A DNA stretch of 64,000 bases from an uncultured Eubacteriales bacterium (GTDB lineage: Bacteria; Bacillota; Clostridia; Oscillospirales; CAG-272), in the NCBI GenBank assembly GCA_934462825.1, contig CAKSIP010000002.1, positions 1 through 64,000 of the forward strand, read 5' to 3'. Shown piece after piece: positions 43,165 through 51,490 of the stretch; the first letter of the stretch is position 1; the number at the start of each line of letters is the position of its first letter. Under the pieces are notes generated by a model. The model saw nothing but the letters and a program-made list of their open reading frames with translations. It was not told the origin of the DNA and did no database searches. The translations under genes were made by a program, and so were the position numbers.

Positions 43165-45022
43165 GGACGTCTACCTCCTTTCCTTCGGGAGCCGAGGGCA
43201 AGGCGTCGGCGTTGGCTTGGCTTGATGCCGGCTCGGTGTGTGACACCGGCTCAGTGTGAGGCGCCTCGTCCAACTGCTGCAAATCGACCATAATGCGGTA
43301 TTCGGGGCAGGTGTTGTACAGCGTCTCGTGCGTGCCGACCGCGCACACGCGCCCGTCCTCCACAAACAGAATTTTGTCCATCTGCTTGACGGTGGAGATG
43401 CGGTGCGCAATCAAAAGCGTGGTTTTGCCGGAGCGTTCCCGCGCCAGGTTTTCCAGAATGATCTTTTCGGTCTTGACGTCCACGGCCGAAACGGAATCGT
43501 CGAGAATCAGGATCGGCGCGTTTTTCATCAAGGCGCGCGCAATGGAAATGCGTTGCTTTTGCCCGCCCGATACCGTCACGCCGCGCTCGCCCAGCACCGT
43601 TTCGTAGCCTTCCGAAAAGCCCTTGATGTTGGCGTCCACGTCGGACAAGCGGGCGGCTCTTTCCACGTCCATATGACGGCCGCCGTCCGTGGCAAAGGAA
43701 ATGTTGTTTTCAATGGTGTCGCTGAACAAAAAGTTGTCCTGGGGGACGTAGGCGGTCGAGCGGCGCACGGCGCTGATGGGAATCGTGTTCACGTCCCGTC
43801 CGTCCAAAAACAGCGTGCCGTCGGGGACGTTGTAGGTGCGGAGAATCAGATCGACCAGCGTAGTCTTGCCCGAACCGGTCTTTCCGATGATGCCCACGTT
43901 TTCGCCGGCTCGGATCGAGAAGGACACGTCGGACAGCGCGTCGTATTCGGCGCCGGGATAGCGGAAGGTCAGATGCCGAAATTCAATGTTGCCCTGCAGC
44001 GTGCCGGGATCGGTTACGTCGGGGCGGTCTTTGACATGAATTTCCGCTTCCAGAAGGCCTGCAATCCGGTTGAGCGAGGCCTTGCCCTCGGAGCGCATTT
44101 GCACCAGCTGGGAAATGGCCAGAATCGGCCACACCACGGCGGTGAAATAGCTGACAAACTCAATCAGCTGGCCGGCGGAGAAGGAGCCTTTGTAAACCAA
44201 AAAGCCGCCGTAGCCGAGGATGATGCAGATGACCGATTCGACAAACAGCGTAACGCAGATGTCGAAGGTGACGGCGAGCTTTGTGAAGTTGACGTTGGCT
44301 TTTTCGCTTTCGAGGTTGAGCTTGCGGAAGGCGTGCAGCTCCTTGGCCTCCTTGACAAAGGCCTTGATCACGGCAATGCCGGCAAAGCTTTCCTGCGAAA
44401 AATCGGACAAGCGGGAAAAGGCGGCCTGGCGCTTTTCCCAGCGGGCCGAGAAAGCCTTTTCCAAAAGGGTGCTGCACACCAGCAGGATCGCCATGGGGAT
44501 CATGGAGAGCAGTGTGAGCAGCGGATCCATGCGAAACATGTTGAAAATGGCCAGAACGCCGAGGCACAGCGCGTCGAAAAACATAAGAATGCCCGAGCCG
44601 AAGCAATCCTGCACCGTTTCCAGGTCGTTGGTGAAAAGGGACATCAGACTGCCCACCTTGTTCGCCTGATAGTACTGCTGAGACAGGAGCTTGCAGCGGT
44701 CGAACATCCGGCGGCGAATATCGGTTTCCACGCGGATGGCCGAACCGAAGAAGCAGATGCGCCACAAAAAGCGGCCGACCAGCAGAGCCAGAATGATAAA
44801 GAGAAAGGGCAGACAGACGCGATCCAAAAGGAAGTTCATGTCAAAGGGGACGGGGGTGCCGTCAACGATGACGCTTCCGTTGTTGATTCCGTCGATGACC
44901 ATGCGGTAAAGGCTGGGCACCCAAAGCTGGGCGACGTCCACAAGGAGCAGCGCGAAAATGCCGAGCAGGAGAACGGGGGCGTATTTGAGGTAATATCGAT
45001 TGATATGCTTACCAAACAGCAT
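43157..45022 (-). CDS. ABC exporter half, degenerate-site subunit (heterodimeric multidrug type)
   Basis: A 621-residue partner of the following gene. Six transmembrane helices are followed by Walker A GKTGSGKTT, a canonical signature VSGGQKQR, and Walker B ILILDDSVSAVD in which the catalytic Glu is Asp. This non-catalytic Walker B is typical of the BmrC/LmrC-like subunit. The last 40 residues are a Pro/Ser/His/Glu tail (HTEPVSHTEPASS) unlike the family. The end overlaps the start of the second half by 8 bp, so translation is coupled. Confidence 0.93.
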   Translation of the reverse strand: MLFGKHINRYYLKYAPVLLLGIFALLLVDVAQLWVPSLYRMVIDGINNGSVIVDGTPVPFDMNFLLDRVCLPFLFIILALLVGRFLWRICFFGSAIRVETDIRRRMFDRCKLLSQQYYQANKVGSLMSLFTNDLETVQDCFGSGILMFFDALCLGVLAIFNMFRMDPLLTLLSMIPMAILLVCSTLLEKAFSARWEKRQAAFSRLSDFSQESFAGIAVIKAFVKEAKELHAFRKLNLESEKANVNFTKLAVTFDICVTLFVESVICIILGYGGFLVYKGSFSAGQLIEFVSYFTAVVWPILAISQLVQMRSEGKASLNRIAGLLEAEIHVKDRPDVTDPGTLQGNIEFRHLTFRYPGAEYDALSDVSFSIRAGENVGIIGKTGSGKTTLVDLILRTYNVPDGTLFLDGRDVNTIPISAVRRSTAYVPQDNFLFSDTIENNISFATDGGRHMDVERAARLSDVDANIKGFSEGYETVLGERGVTVSGGQKQRISIARALMKNAPILILDDSVSAVDVKTEKIILENLARERSGKTTLLIAHRISTVKQMDKILFVEDGRVCAVGTHETLYNTCPEYRIMVDLQQLDEAPHTEPVSHTEPASSQANADALPSAPEGKEVDVHA

Positions 45023-45247
45023 AGAGAAAAATCACCTTCTTTGCTAAAAAACAGAAAGTCAAAAGGGCGGACGACGCTTTCTTTGGCCGCGCGCCGCCTT
45101 TTGGAGAGGAAGGCGGGCGTTCCGGCGCCCCCTGAGGAAGGGGAGGCCGTCCCCGGCCGCACAGGAAGGCCGGGAAACGCGGAGAAGGCGCGGTGCGGCG
45201 GACAAAACGCCGAGGCAACGCGCTTTTTCGCAAAGTAAAGCAATTAT

Positions 45248-45275
45248 ATTCTACCATAGTTAGAAAAAAAATCAA
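45248..45275 (-). promoter_or_regulatory. Probable promoter of the ABC exporter operon
   Basis: On the - strand TTGATT (45275-45270), 16-bp spacer, TAGAAT (45253-45248); a TATAAT lies 5 bp further on. The gap 45023-45486 otherwise contains only GC-rich sequence and the terminator below. Confidence 0.5.
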
Positions 45276-45316
45276 GGGCTATTCGAAAAATCACAAAATC
45301 TTTTCCAAAAACGAAG

Positions 45317-45346
45317 CCTCCCAAGGCCTTTTCGGCTTTGGGAGGG
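45317..45346 (-). terminator. Terminator of the AraC-type gene
   Basis: CCTCCCAAAGCC and GGCCTTGGGAGG pair around a 5-nt loop on the - strand, followed by CTTCGTTTTT. Confidence 0.6.
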
Positions 45347-45486
45347 GGAAAAACGCTATGGATTCCGCCCGCGCCGCCGGGGCAAATGCGGCCACACGCC
45401 GGGCGAAAAGCGGGTGAAAAGCGGGCAAGCCCCGAAAAAGCGCCCCGGTGCCAAAGACCGGCCGCCCGGAAGCCGCTTCCTTTTCG

Positions 45487-46323
45487 TTACGCCCGCGCCG
45501 CCGGGCGTTGCCGATCTTCCTTTTCCCCTTCCCCGTCCGGCGCGGGCGAGCCGGCCGCGTAGGCGAGAGGGGAACAGCCGTAGCGCCGACGAAACATCTT
45601 GGAAAAATTCAAGGGATCCCGATAGCCGCAGAGCGCCGCGCTTTCGGACACCGAACGCCCCTGCCGCAGCAAGGTCGCCCCGGCCGCCAGCCGCGTCCGA
45701 ATCAGAAATTCCTGCATGGTGATGCCGTAGCGCGCACGGAACAGGCGGGACAAATAGCGCCGATCCACCGACAGCATCGCCGCAATCTGCTCCACGGAAA
45801 GCTCCTGCATGTACATCGTCCGAATGACGTTTTCCGCCCGGCGGGCATAGCGCCCCTGCGGCTGTGGCCGCGCCAGAAGCTCGGCCATGATGCGGTGCAG
45901 AATCGTCACCAGATATTCCTCCCGCATGGTTTCCCAGCCGGGAAAGCCGCGGTGCATCGCGGCCTGAAATTCCAGAAAAATGTCGGGCAACAGCGTTCCG
46001 ACGGGCGAGGGAAGCGCGTCGAAGCGCGCGGCGAGCCGCCCCGAAAAGCCGATCCACAAATAGTGCCACGGATCGCTCGGCTCGGCACGGTAGGTGTTGA
46101 TTTCGTCCGGCCGGATCAGAAAAAACTGCCCCGCCGAGAGGTCGTATTCCCCCGTCGGCGCCGACAAATGGCCTCGCCCCGACAGAACATAATGCAAAAG
46201 GTAGTAATCGCGCACGCACGGCCCGAAGGAATGATGGGGGGCACATTTTTCCTCCCCGCACAGCAAAGGATTCAAGTCCGAAAAGCCCCGATCCACTAAT
46301 ATATGAGAAATATAGGTTTCCAT
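45487..46323 (-). CDS. AraC-family transcriptional regulator (cupin-type sensor)
   Basis: A 278-residue regulator. Residues 1-140 form a cupin-like sugar-sensing domain with the family's YLLHYVLSGRG and AGQFFLIRPDE segments. Two helix-turn-helix units follow from about residue 170: ELSVEQIAAMLSVDRRYLSRLFRARYG, here seen as SVEQIAAML and RYLSRLFR, and then ESAALCGYRDPLNFSKMFRRRYGCSP at the end. It is divergent from the alpha-galactosidase gene with 185 bp between, so it is likely its activator, sensing an alpha-galactoside. It has its own promoter with TTGCAC and TATAAT. Confidence 0.93.
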   Translation of the reverse strand: METYISHILVDRGFSDLNPLLCGEEKCAPHHSFGPCVRDYYLLHYVLSGRGHLSAPTGEYDLSAGQFFLIRPDEINTYRAEPSDPWHYLWIGFSGRLAARFDALPSPVGTLLPDIFLEFQAAMHRGFPGWETMREEYLVTILHRIMAELLARPQPQGRYARRAENVIRTMYMQELSVEQIAAMLSVDRRYLSRLFRARYGITMQEFLIRTRLAAGATLLRQGRSVSESAALCGYRDPLNFSKMFRRRYGCSPLAYAAGSPAPDGEGEKEDRQRPAARA

Positions 46324-46363
46324 AGCGCTTCGGCACGAAGCCGTCTCCTTCTAAGATAGTTAC

Positions 46364-46393
46364 ATTATACCATATCCGGGCGACACCGTGCAA
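46364..46393 (-). promoter_or_regulatory. Promoter of the AraC-type gene
   Basis: On the - strand TTGCAC (46393-46388), 18-bp spacer, TATAAT (46369-46364). Confidence 0.75.
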
Positions 46394-46422
46394 TAGCTTT
46401 TCCCAAACAATCGTGTTATAAT
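46394..46422 (+). promoter_or_regulatory. Weak -35 promoter of the alpha-galactosidase gene, probably activator dependent
   Basis: A perfect TATAAT (46417-46422) has TAGCTT in the -35 position at 17 bp. This poor -35 suits an AraC-activated promoter. A GCCCC/GGGGC hairpin at 46437-46452 in the leader has a T run only on the - strand, so it could stop transcription running toward the regulator gene. Confidence 0.55.
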
Positions 46423-46508
46423 AAAACAAAAAAAACGCCCCAAAGGCGGGGCAAACCCGAAGAAAAATGAAAAAATAACAAAACCAAAAAACGAGGGGAG
46501 AAAACAGG

Positions 46509-47837
46509 ATGAAAATTACATTTATGGGTGCCGGCAGTACGGTCTTTGTCAAGAATGTTTTGGGCGACACCATGCTGTGCGACAGCTTCCACGACATTGA
46601 AATCGCGTTGTACGACATCAACGCAACGCGGCTGGAGGAATCCTACCTTCTGATCACCTCCTTGAACGAAAACATCAACGAGGGGCGGGCAACGGTTCGG
46701 AAATACCTTGGGGTGGAAAACCGCAAGGAAGCGCTGCGCGGCGCCACCTTTGTCATTGACGCGATCCAGGTCGGCCTGTACGATCCCTGCACGATCATTG
46801 ACTTTGAAATTCCGAAAAAATACGGCCTGAGACAGACGATTGCGGACACGCTGGGCATCGGCGGCATCATGCGCGGCGCGCGCACCATTCAGGTGCTGAA
46901 GGGCTTTGCCCGCGACATGGAGGAGGTCTGCCCCGACGCGATATTCCTCAATTATACCAACCCGATGGCCATCGTGAGCGGCTTTATGCAGCGCTACAGC
47001 CCCATCCGCACCGTGGGACTTTGCCACAGCGTGCAGGTCTGCTCGTATTGGCTGCTCAAGGAATTGGGCATGGAGGACAAAATGGAGGGACGGCGCGAAA
47101 CGATTGCCGGCATCAACCACATGGCGTGGCTTTTGGACTTGCGCGACAAGGACGGCAACGATCTTTACCCCGAAATTCGCCGCCGCGCCAAGGAGAAAAA
47201 CGCGAAGGAAAAGCACGATGATATGGTGCGCTTTGACTACATTGATAAATTCGGGTATTTCTGCACGGAATCGAGCGAGCATAACGCGGAGTACAACGCG
47301 TTTTACATCAAGCCGAACCGCGAGGATCTGATTGAAAAATTCAACATTCCGCTGGACGAATACCCCCGCCGCTGTATACACCAGATCGCCAAATGGGAAA
47401 AGGACAAGGCCGAGCTGATGGCCGGAGGAAAAGCAACGCATGCGAGCCGGAGCCGCGAGTATGCGTCCTGGATCATGGAGGCCGTCGTGACGGACGTGCC
47501 GCTGCGCATCGGCGGCAACGTGATCAACCACGGCGTGATCTCCAATCTGCCGGACGAGGCCTGCGTGGAGGTTCCGTGCATGGTGGATAAGAACGGCATT
47601 CACCCGACGTATGTCGGCGCACTGCCGTTGCAGCTGGCCGCCATGAACTCCTCCAACATTTACCCGCAGTTGTTGACGATTGAGGGTGCCGTGACCGGAA
47701 GCCGGGAAACGCTTTGCCACGCGGCCCTGATGGATCCCCACACCGGAGCGACGCTTTCGACCGACGAAATTGTGTCTTTGGTGAACGAGCTGCTGGACGC
47801 GCACGAAGCCGCCGGCTATTCCTGCCTGCACGAGTAA
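46509..47837 (+). CDS. melA: Glycoside hydrolase family 4 alpha-galactosidase/glucosidase
   Basis: A 442-residue NAD- and Mn-dependent hydrolase. The N-terminal Rossmann motif KITFMGAGSTVF binds NAD; NYTNPMAI and GLCHSVQ carry the metal-binding Cys, and GINHMAW the metal-binding His. GLCHSVQ and the overall sequence are typical of MelA-type alpha-galactosidases rather than phospho-glucosidases. The mechanism uses transient oxidation at C3, and the enzyme is cytoplasmic, cleaving sugars such as melibiose after uptake. No transporter adjoins it. Regulation is probably by the divergent AraC protein. Confidence 0.9.
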   Translation: MKITFMGAGSTVFVKNVLGDTMLCDSFHDIEIALYDINATRLEESYLLITSLNENINEGRATVRKYLGVENRKEALRGATFVIDAIQVGLYDPCTIIDFEIPKKYGLRQTIADTLGIGGIMRGARTIQVLKGFARDMEEVCPDAIFLNYTNPMAIVSGFMQRYSPIRTVGLCHSVQVCSYWLLKELGMEDKMEGRRETIAGINHMAWLLDLRDKDGNDLYPEIRRRAKEKNAKEKHDDMVRFDYIDKFGYFCTESSEHNAEYNAFYIKPNREDLIEKFNIPLDEYPRRCIHQIAKWEKDKAELMAGGKATHASRSREYASWIMEAVVTDVPLRIGGNVINHGVISNLPDEACVEVPCMVDKNGIHPTYVGALPLQLAAMNSSNIYPQLLTIEGAVTGSRETLCHAALMDPHTGATLSTDEIVSLVNELLDAHEAAGYSCLHE

Positions 47838-47943
47838 AAATCCGCTGAGAAACGATAGGCGGCGATCCCTGTCCGCACGGGGAAAAGCCATCAAACCCAA
47901 TTTTACGGCGCGGCGCCGGGACGAGATTTTTCGTTTTGCGCCG

Positions 47944-48085
47944 CGCCGGCTGTGTTTGGGCGGCTGTCTTTCGCCCCTCGCCGCACCGGCTGTGTTTGGG
48001 CGGCTGTCTTTTGTCCCTCGCCACGCCGGCCGTGTTTTTGGGCGGCTGTCTTTTGTTCTGCGCCGCGCCGGCTGTGTTTTCCCGC
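47944..48085. repeat. 40-bp tandem repeat downstream of melA
   Basis: About 3.5 units with starts near 47946, 47986, 48026 and 48068 share CCGGCTGTGTTTGGGCGGCT then GTCTTT and CCCTCGCC. The gap 47838-48216 shows no gene; the array lies between melA and the tRNA-Lys promoter. Confidence 0.85.
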
Positions 48086-48170
48086 ATGCCCCGGCGGTGC
48101 GAAAGGCCGCCGGATTTTTCGCAAAAATCGGGGCGCTTTCCCACTTTTTTGATTTTTTTTCATTTATGGG

Positions 48171-48199
48171 TTGACAAAGCGGTTTGAATGTGATATTAT
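48171..48199 (+). promoter_or_regulatory. tRNA-Lys promoter
   Basis: TTGACA (48171-48176), 17-bp spacer, TATTAT (48194-48199), about 18 bp before the tRNA. Confidence 0.85.
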
Positions 48200-48216
48200 A
48201 TTTGGGCAGTGGACGT

Positions 48217-48292
48217 GCCCCATTAGCTCAGTAGGTAGAGCACATGACTTTTAATCATGGTGTCCGGAGTTCGACTCTCCGATGGAGCACCA
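48217..48292 (+). tRNA. tRNA-Lys (anticodon TTT)
   Basis: A 76-nt tRNA: acceptor GCCCCAT/ATGGAGC, anticodon stem CATGA/TCATG with loop CTTTTAA, T arm CGGAG-TTCGACT-CTCCG and encoded CCA. The acceptor has one C-A mismatch at pair 3-70, where close relatives have C-G (ATGGGGC). Confidence 0.94.
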
Positions 48293-48295
48293 CGC

Positions 48296-48336
48296 AAGCG
48301 CCGGATGAAACCCATCCGGTGCTTTTTTGTTTTTTC
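48296..48336 (+). terminator. Terminator of tRNA-Lys
   Basis: AGCGCCGGATG pairs with CATCCGGTGCT around a 5-nt loop and is followed by two T runs. Confidence 0.88.
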
Positions 48337-48449
48337 CATCGAGGGCACGTTCCCTTTAGCTTTTTTGTTTTTTTCACCGAACCACACGTTCCCCCGCGAC
48401 GGAAAAAGGAAAAAACAAACGCAAACGCTCGGAAAATTTGTCAAATCCC

Positions 48450-48478
48450 TTGACAAAGAAGCGCGGACGTGCTATACT
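48450..48478 (+). promoter_or_regulatory. nagB promoter P1
   Basis: TTGACA (48450-48455), 17-bp spacer, TATACT (48473-48478). Confidence 0.88.
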
Positions 48479-48482
48479 TACC

Positions 48483-48513
48483 CATGAAATTGCAAATGTT
48501 TCGCAATTTCATG
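48483..48513. promoter_or_regulatory. Perfect inverted repeat at the P1 start site, possible operator
   Basis: CATGAAATTGC, 9-nt spacer, GCAATTTCATG, covering the predicted P1 start (about 48485). It could be a regulator's operator or, if transcribed, a 5' hairpin. Confidence 0.65.
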
Positions 48514-48555
48514 CAACAAAATGCGAAAAACCCCCTCTTTCTCCCGCCCATGGAC

Positions 48556-48584
48556 TTGACAAAGGCCGGGACGAGTGATATACT
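48556..48584 (+). promoter_or_regulatory. nagB promoter P2, a duplicate of P1
   Basis: TTGACA (48556-48561), 17-bp spacer, TATACT (48579-48584). The flanks CTTGACAAAG and ATGAAA match P1, so one copy arose by duplication. The inverted repeat of P1 is not preserved here. Confidence 0.88.
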
Positions 48585-48665
48585 TTACTATGAAAGTTGA
48601 AGGCTTCCCGCTGTCAGTGGAACGGAAAAACGAAACCATCACATTCACGAAGGAGAAAGATTATC

Positions 48666-49388
48666 ATGAAAGTTATCGTATGCAAAGATTATGAAGAAAT
48701 GTCGCTGCGCTCGGCCCGCATCGTGGCCGCACAGATCACCGTAAAGCCGAACTGTCTGCTCGGCTTTGCCACCGGCTCTACCCCTGTGGGCATGTACCAC
48801 AAGCTGGCCGAGATGAATCAGGCCGGCAAAATCGACTTTGCCGAGGTGAAAACGGTCAACCTGGACGAATACTACCCCATTGATCCCGCCAATGACCAGA
48901 GCTATCGCTATTTCATGAACAAAAACCTTTTTGACAACATCAATATCAAAAAGGAAAACACCAACGTGCCCGACGGACAGGCCAAGGATACCGAGGCCGA
49001 GGGCAACCGCTATGAAGCGCTCATCGCTTCGCTCGGCGGCATTGATTTGCAGGTGCTCGGCATCGGTCGAAACGGCCACATCGGTTTTAACGAACCCGAT
49101 TCCTTCCTGTACAACAACACCCATGTGACCGGCCTTACCGCCGACACAATCAACGCCAATGCCCGCTTCTTCGCCAGTGAGGACGACGTGCCGAAGCACG
49201 CCCTTACCATGGGAATCGGAACCATTCTGCGGGCTAAAAAAATCATCATCCTCATCAACGGCAAAAACAAGCACGAGGCTCTGACCAGAATGCTGGAAGG
49301 CAAGCTGGATCCGATGTGCCCCGCTTCGATGCTGAATGTACATCCCGACGTGACGGTTCTTTGCGATGAGGAGGCCTATAACGGCTGA
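48666..49388 (+). CDS. nagB: Glucosamine-6-phosphate deaminase
   Basis: A 240-residue enzyme that converts glucosamine-6-phosphate to fructose-6-phosphate and ammonia, the entry step for amino sugars into glycolysis. It has the family motifs GFATGSTPVGMYHKL (phosphate site), NLDEYY with the catalytic Asp, and GIGRNGHIGFNEP with the active-site His. ATG 48666 is 10 nt after AAGGAG; a frame open from 48597 would begin inside the promoter region. Two tandem promoters precede it. No nagA adjoins it. Confidence 0.97.
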   Translation: MKVIVCKDYEEMSLRSARIVAAQITVKPNCLLGFATGSTPVGMYHKLAEMNQAGKIDFAEVKTVNLDEYYPIDPANDQSYRYFMNKNLFDNINIKKENTNVPDGQAKDTEAEGNRYEALIASLGGIDLQVLGIGRNGHIGFNEPDSFLYNNTHVTGLTADTINANARFFASEDDVPKHALTMGIGTILRAKKIIILINGKNKHEALTRMLEGKLDPMCPASMLNVHPDVTVLCDEEAYNG

Positions 49389-49488
49389 TCCCGCCCGCCA
49401 ATAAAAAGGAATTTTCGCACGGCGAAATCGGCCTCATTTTTAAAGAGAGGAGATTTTGCCGTGCTTTTTTTGCGGCAAAAACACAAGC

Positions 49489-50166
49489 ATGATTGAGCTT
49501 CATCAGTTAGTCAAGCGCTTCCCGGACGGCACGGGCATCGCCTACCGCGATTTGACCTTTGAAACCGGAAAGTCGTACATTCTGCTCGGCGCTTCGGGGT
49601 GCGGCAAAACCACCCTTCTTCACATGATCGCCGGCGTCATCACCCCCGACGAGGGCACGGTGACGGTGGACGGCCGCGTGATGAATACCTTGTCGCAAAA
49701 GGAGCGGGATGCCTTCCGCATCCGCGACATCGGCTACGTCTTTCAGGACTTCAAGCTGATTGACGAGATGACCGTCCGGGACAACATCGACATTCTGCGG
49801 CTGGAGGGCGTGGATACGTCCTTGGCCGACCAAACCCTCCGTGAATTGGGGATACATAATAAAAGGAAGAAAAAAGTCAAGCACCTTTCGGGCGGCGAGA
49901 AGCAAAGGACGGCGATTGCCCGCGCGCTTGTCAAGCGCCCGGCCATTATTTTGGCCGACGAACCGACCGGAAATCTCAATTATGAGATCGGCCAAACGGT
50001 GATCGAGGCGCTTCTGAACGCCAGCCGGGGCAAAACGCTGATCGCGGTTTCCCATGACGAGCGGCTGGTTCCCCTTTTCGACGAATGTGTGAATATGAAT
50101 ACCGTGGCAAGCGCATGCAGCGAGCCGTCCGGCAAAAAAGAAGGGGAGGGCGAGGCGCATGCTTAA
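49489..50166 (+). CDS. MacB/LolD-type ABC transporter ATPase
   Basis: A 225-residue ATPase with Walker A GASGCGKTT, Q-loop in YVFQDFKL, signature LSGGEKQR, Walker B ILADEPTGNLN and switch His in VSHDE. LADEPTGNLN marks the MacB/LolD/FtsE group that works with FtsX-like permeases, and the permease follows with an 8-bp overlap. Start: ATG 49489 fits the family N-terminus (MIELHQLVKRF). The ribosome binding site GAGAGGAG is 36 nt upstream, but an 8-bp hairpin (TTTTGCCG/CGGCAAAA) between them reduces the effective distance to 9 nt; a TTG at 49456 is the alternative. Confidence 0.92.
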   Translation: MIELHQLVKRFPDGTGIAYRDLTFETGKSYILLGASGCGKTTLLHMIAGVITPDEGTVTVDGRVMNTLSQKERDAFRIRDIGYVFQDFKLIDEMTVRDNIDILRLEGVDTSLADQTLRELGIHNKRKKKVKHLSGGEKQRTAIARALVKRPAIILADEPTGNLNYEIGQTVIEALLNASRGKTLIAVSHDERLVPLFDECVNMNTVASACSEPSGKKEGEGEAHA

Positions 50167-51391
50167 GTTTGCTTTGAAGGATATGTGGATCAAGCGCGTC
50201 AAGGTTCTTTTTGTCGCCCTGTCCATCATTATTACGGCCGGCGTGGCGCTGCTGGCCTTCAACGTGGCCACGCAGGTCAAGGACGGCATCGTGGCCGGCG
50301 CTTCCAACTTTGATATGATCCTCGGCCCGGCCGGCTCGTCCACACAACTGACGATGAACACGCTGTTCTTTACGGACACCCCCTTGGGCACCATCGACTA
50401 TTCGCTGGTGAAAGAGCTGGAGCAGAGCGGACGGTGCAACCATGTGGTTCCGTTCAGCATGGGCGACAGCTATAAATCGGCCCGCATCATCGGCACCACG
50501 CCGTACTTTTTGAACGGGAAAACGCTCTCGTCCGGCACCATGTTTGCAGAGGACGAGACGTTCACCTGCGTTCTCGGCCGGAACGTCGCGTCCAATTACG
50601 GATTGAAGGTCGGCGACAAGCTGATCACGTCCCACGGACTCGGCACCATCGGAACCGAGCATGCTTCCTCGCCGCTGACGGTGGTGGGAATCCTGAACAC
50701 CACGGATTCGGCCTTTGATAACGCCGTGTTTACCTCCTATAAAACGGTGTGGGCCGTACACGATCATGGCGATCACGACGAGCACGACGAGCATGACGAA
50801 CACGACACCCACGGCGAAGCGGACGCCCACGACCACGCCGAAGGGGAAACTCACGCAGAGGAGGGCAAGATTTGCGCCATTTTGGTGCAATCCAAGAGCG
50901 TGAACGACTACACCGCGCTGAAAAGCCACTACGGCGACAACGCCGCACTGCTGGTTGTCAACCCCTCCACCGTGCTGCGCGAGGTGCTTTCCAATGTGGA
51001 CATCAGCGAAAAGATCGTGTACGCGCTGTGCGCCGTAATCCTGATCATGAACATTTTTGTAATCTCGGTCATTACGGTGATGAATATGTACGACGCGCGG
51101 GAGGACATCGCGCTGATGCGGCTGATCGGCATCAGCACCGGACGCATCCGCCTGCTGTATCTGCTGCAAAATACCCTGACCGGGCTGGTTTCCGCCGTGC
51201 TGGCGCTCGGCTTGTCGCGGCTCTGCCTCGGCCTTGTCAGTAAAATCACCTCCGCGATGGGCATCGTGCTCAGCATCGGCCGGGTGTACCCCGCCGAGCT
51301 GGCCATCATGGCCGGGGTGGTAGTTTTGAGCGTTTTGCCGACGCTGATTTGCACCGCGGTGATGTCGCGCAAGGACGGAATCCGAAGCTGA
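50159..51391 (+). CDS. FtsX-like permease with a His/Asp/Glu-rich extracytoplasmic loop
   Basis: A 410-residue permease: one helix near residues 17-38, a large extracytoplasmic domain, then three C-terminal helices (from about 290), the FtsX/MacB topology. At residues about 200-240 the outer domain contains a metal-binding-like run, with HDHGDHDEHDEHDEHD followed by HDHAEGETHAEEGK. Such loops are common in zinc or other transition-metal transporters. It overlaps the ATPase gene by 8 bp and precedes a lipoprotein gene by 99 bp. It is probably linked to metal transport or metal sensing (inference). Confidence 0.88.
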   Translation: MLKFALKDMWIKRVKVLFVALSIIITAGVALLAFNVATQVKDGIVAGASNFDMILGPAGSSTQLTMNTLFFTDTPLGTIDYSLVKELEQSGRCNHVVPFSMGDSYKSARIIGTTPYFLNGKTLSSGTMFAEDETFTCVLGRNVASNYGLKVGDKLITSHGLGTIGTEHASSPLTVVGILNTTDSAFDNAVFTSYKTVWAVHDHGDHDEHDEHDEHDTHGEADAHDHAEGETHAEEGKICAILVQSKSVNDYTALKSHYGDNAALLVVNPSTVLREVLSNVDISEKIVYALCAVILIMNIFVISVITVMNMYDAREDIALMRLIGISTGRIRLLYLLQNTLTGLVSAVLALGLSRLCLGLVSKITSAMGIVLSIGRVYPAELAIMAGVVVLSVLPTLICTAVMSRKDGIRS

Positions 51392-51490
51392 TTCCGACGC
51401 AAGCGCCCCTCGGCGCGCACCGACTTGTGTTTTTCGCTTTTTCCTCTTGTGTTTTTTCTCGATTTTTTCCTTGAAAGGTAGGGTGCTCCC

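Noticed and set aside
45356..46621. 421-codon frame overlapping the AraC gene on the same strand
   Set aside because: It is out of frame with the clear AraC domains and has no recognisable domain.
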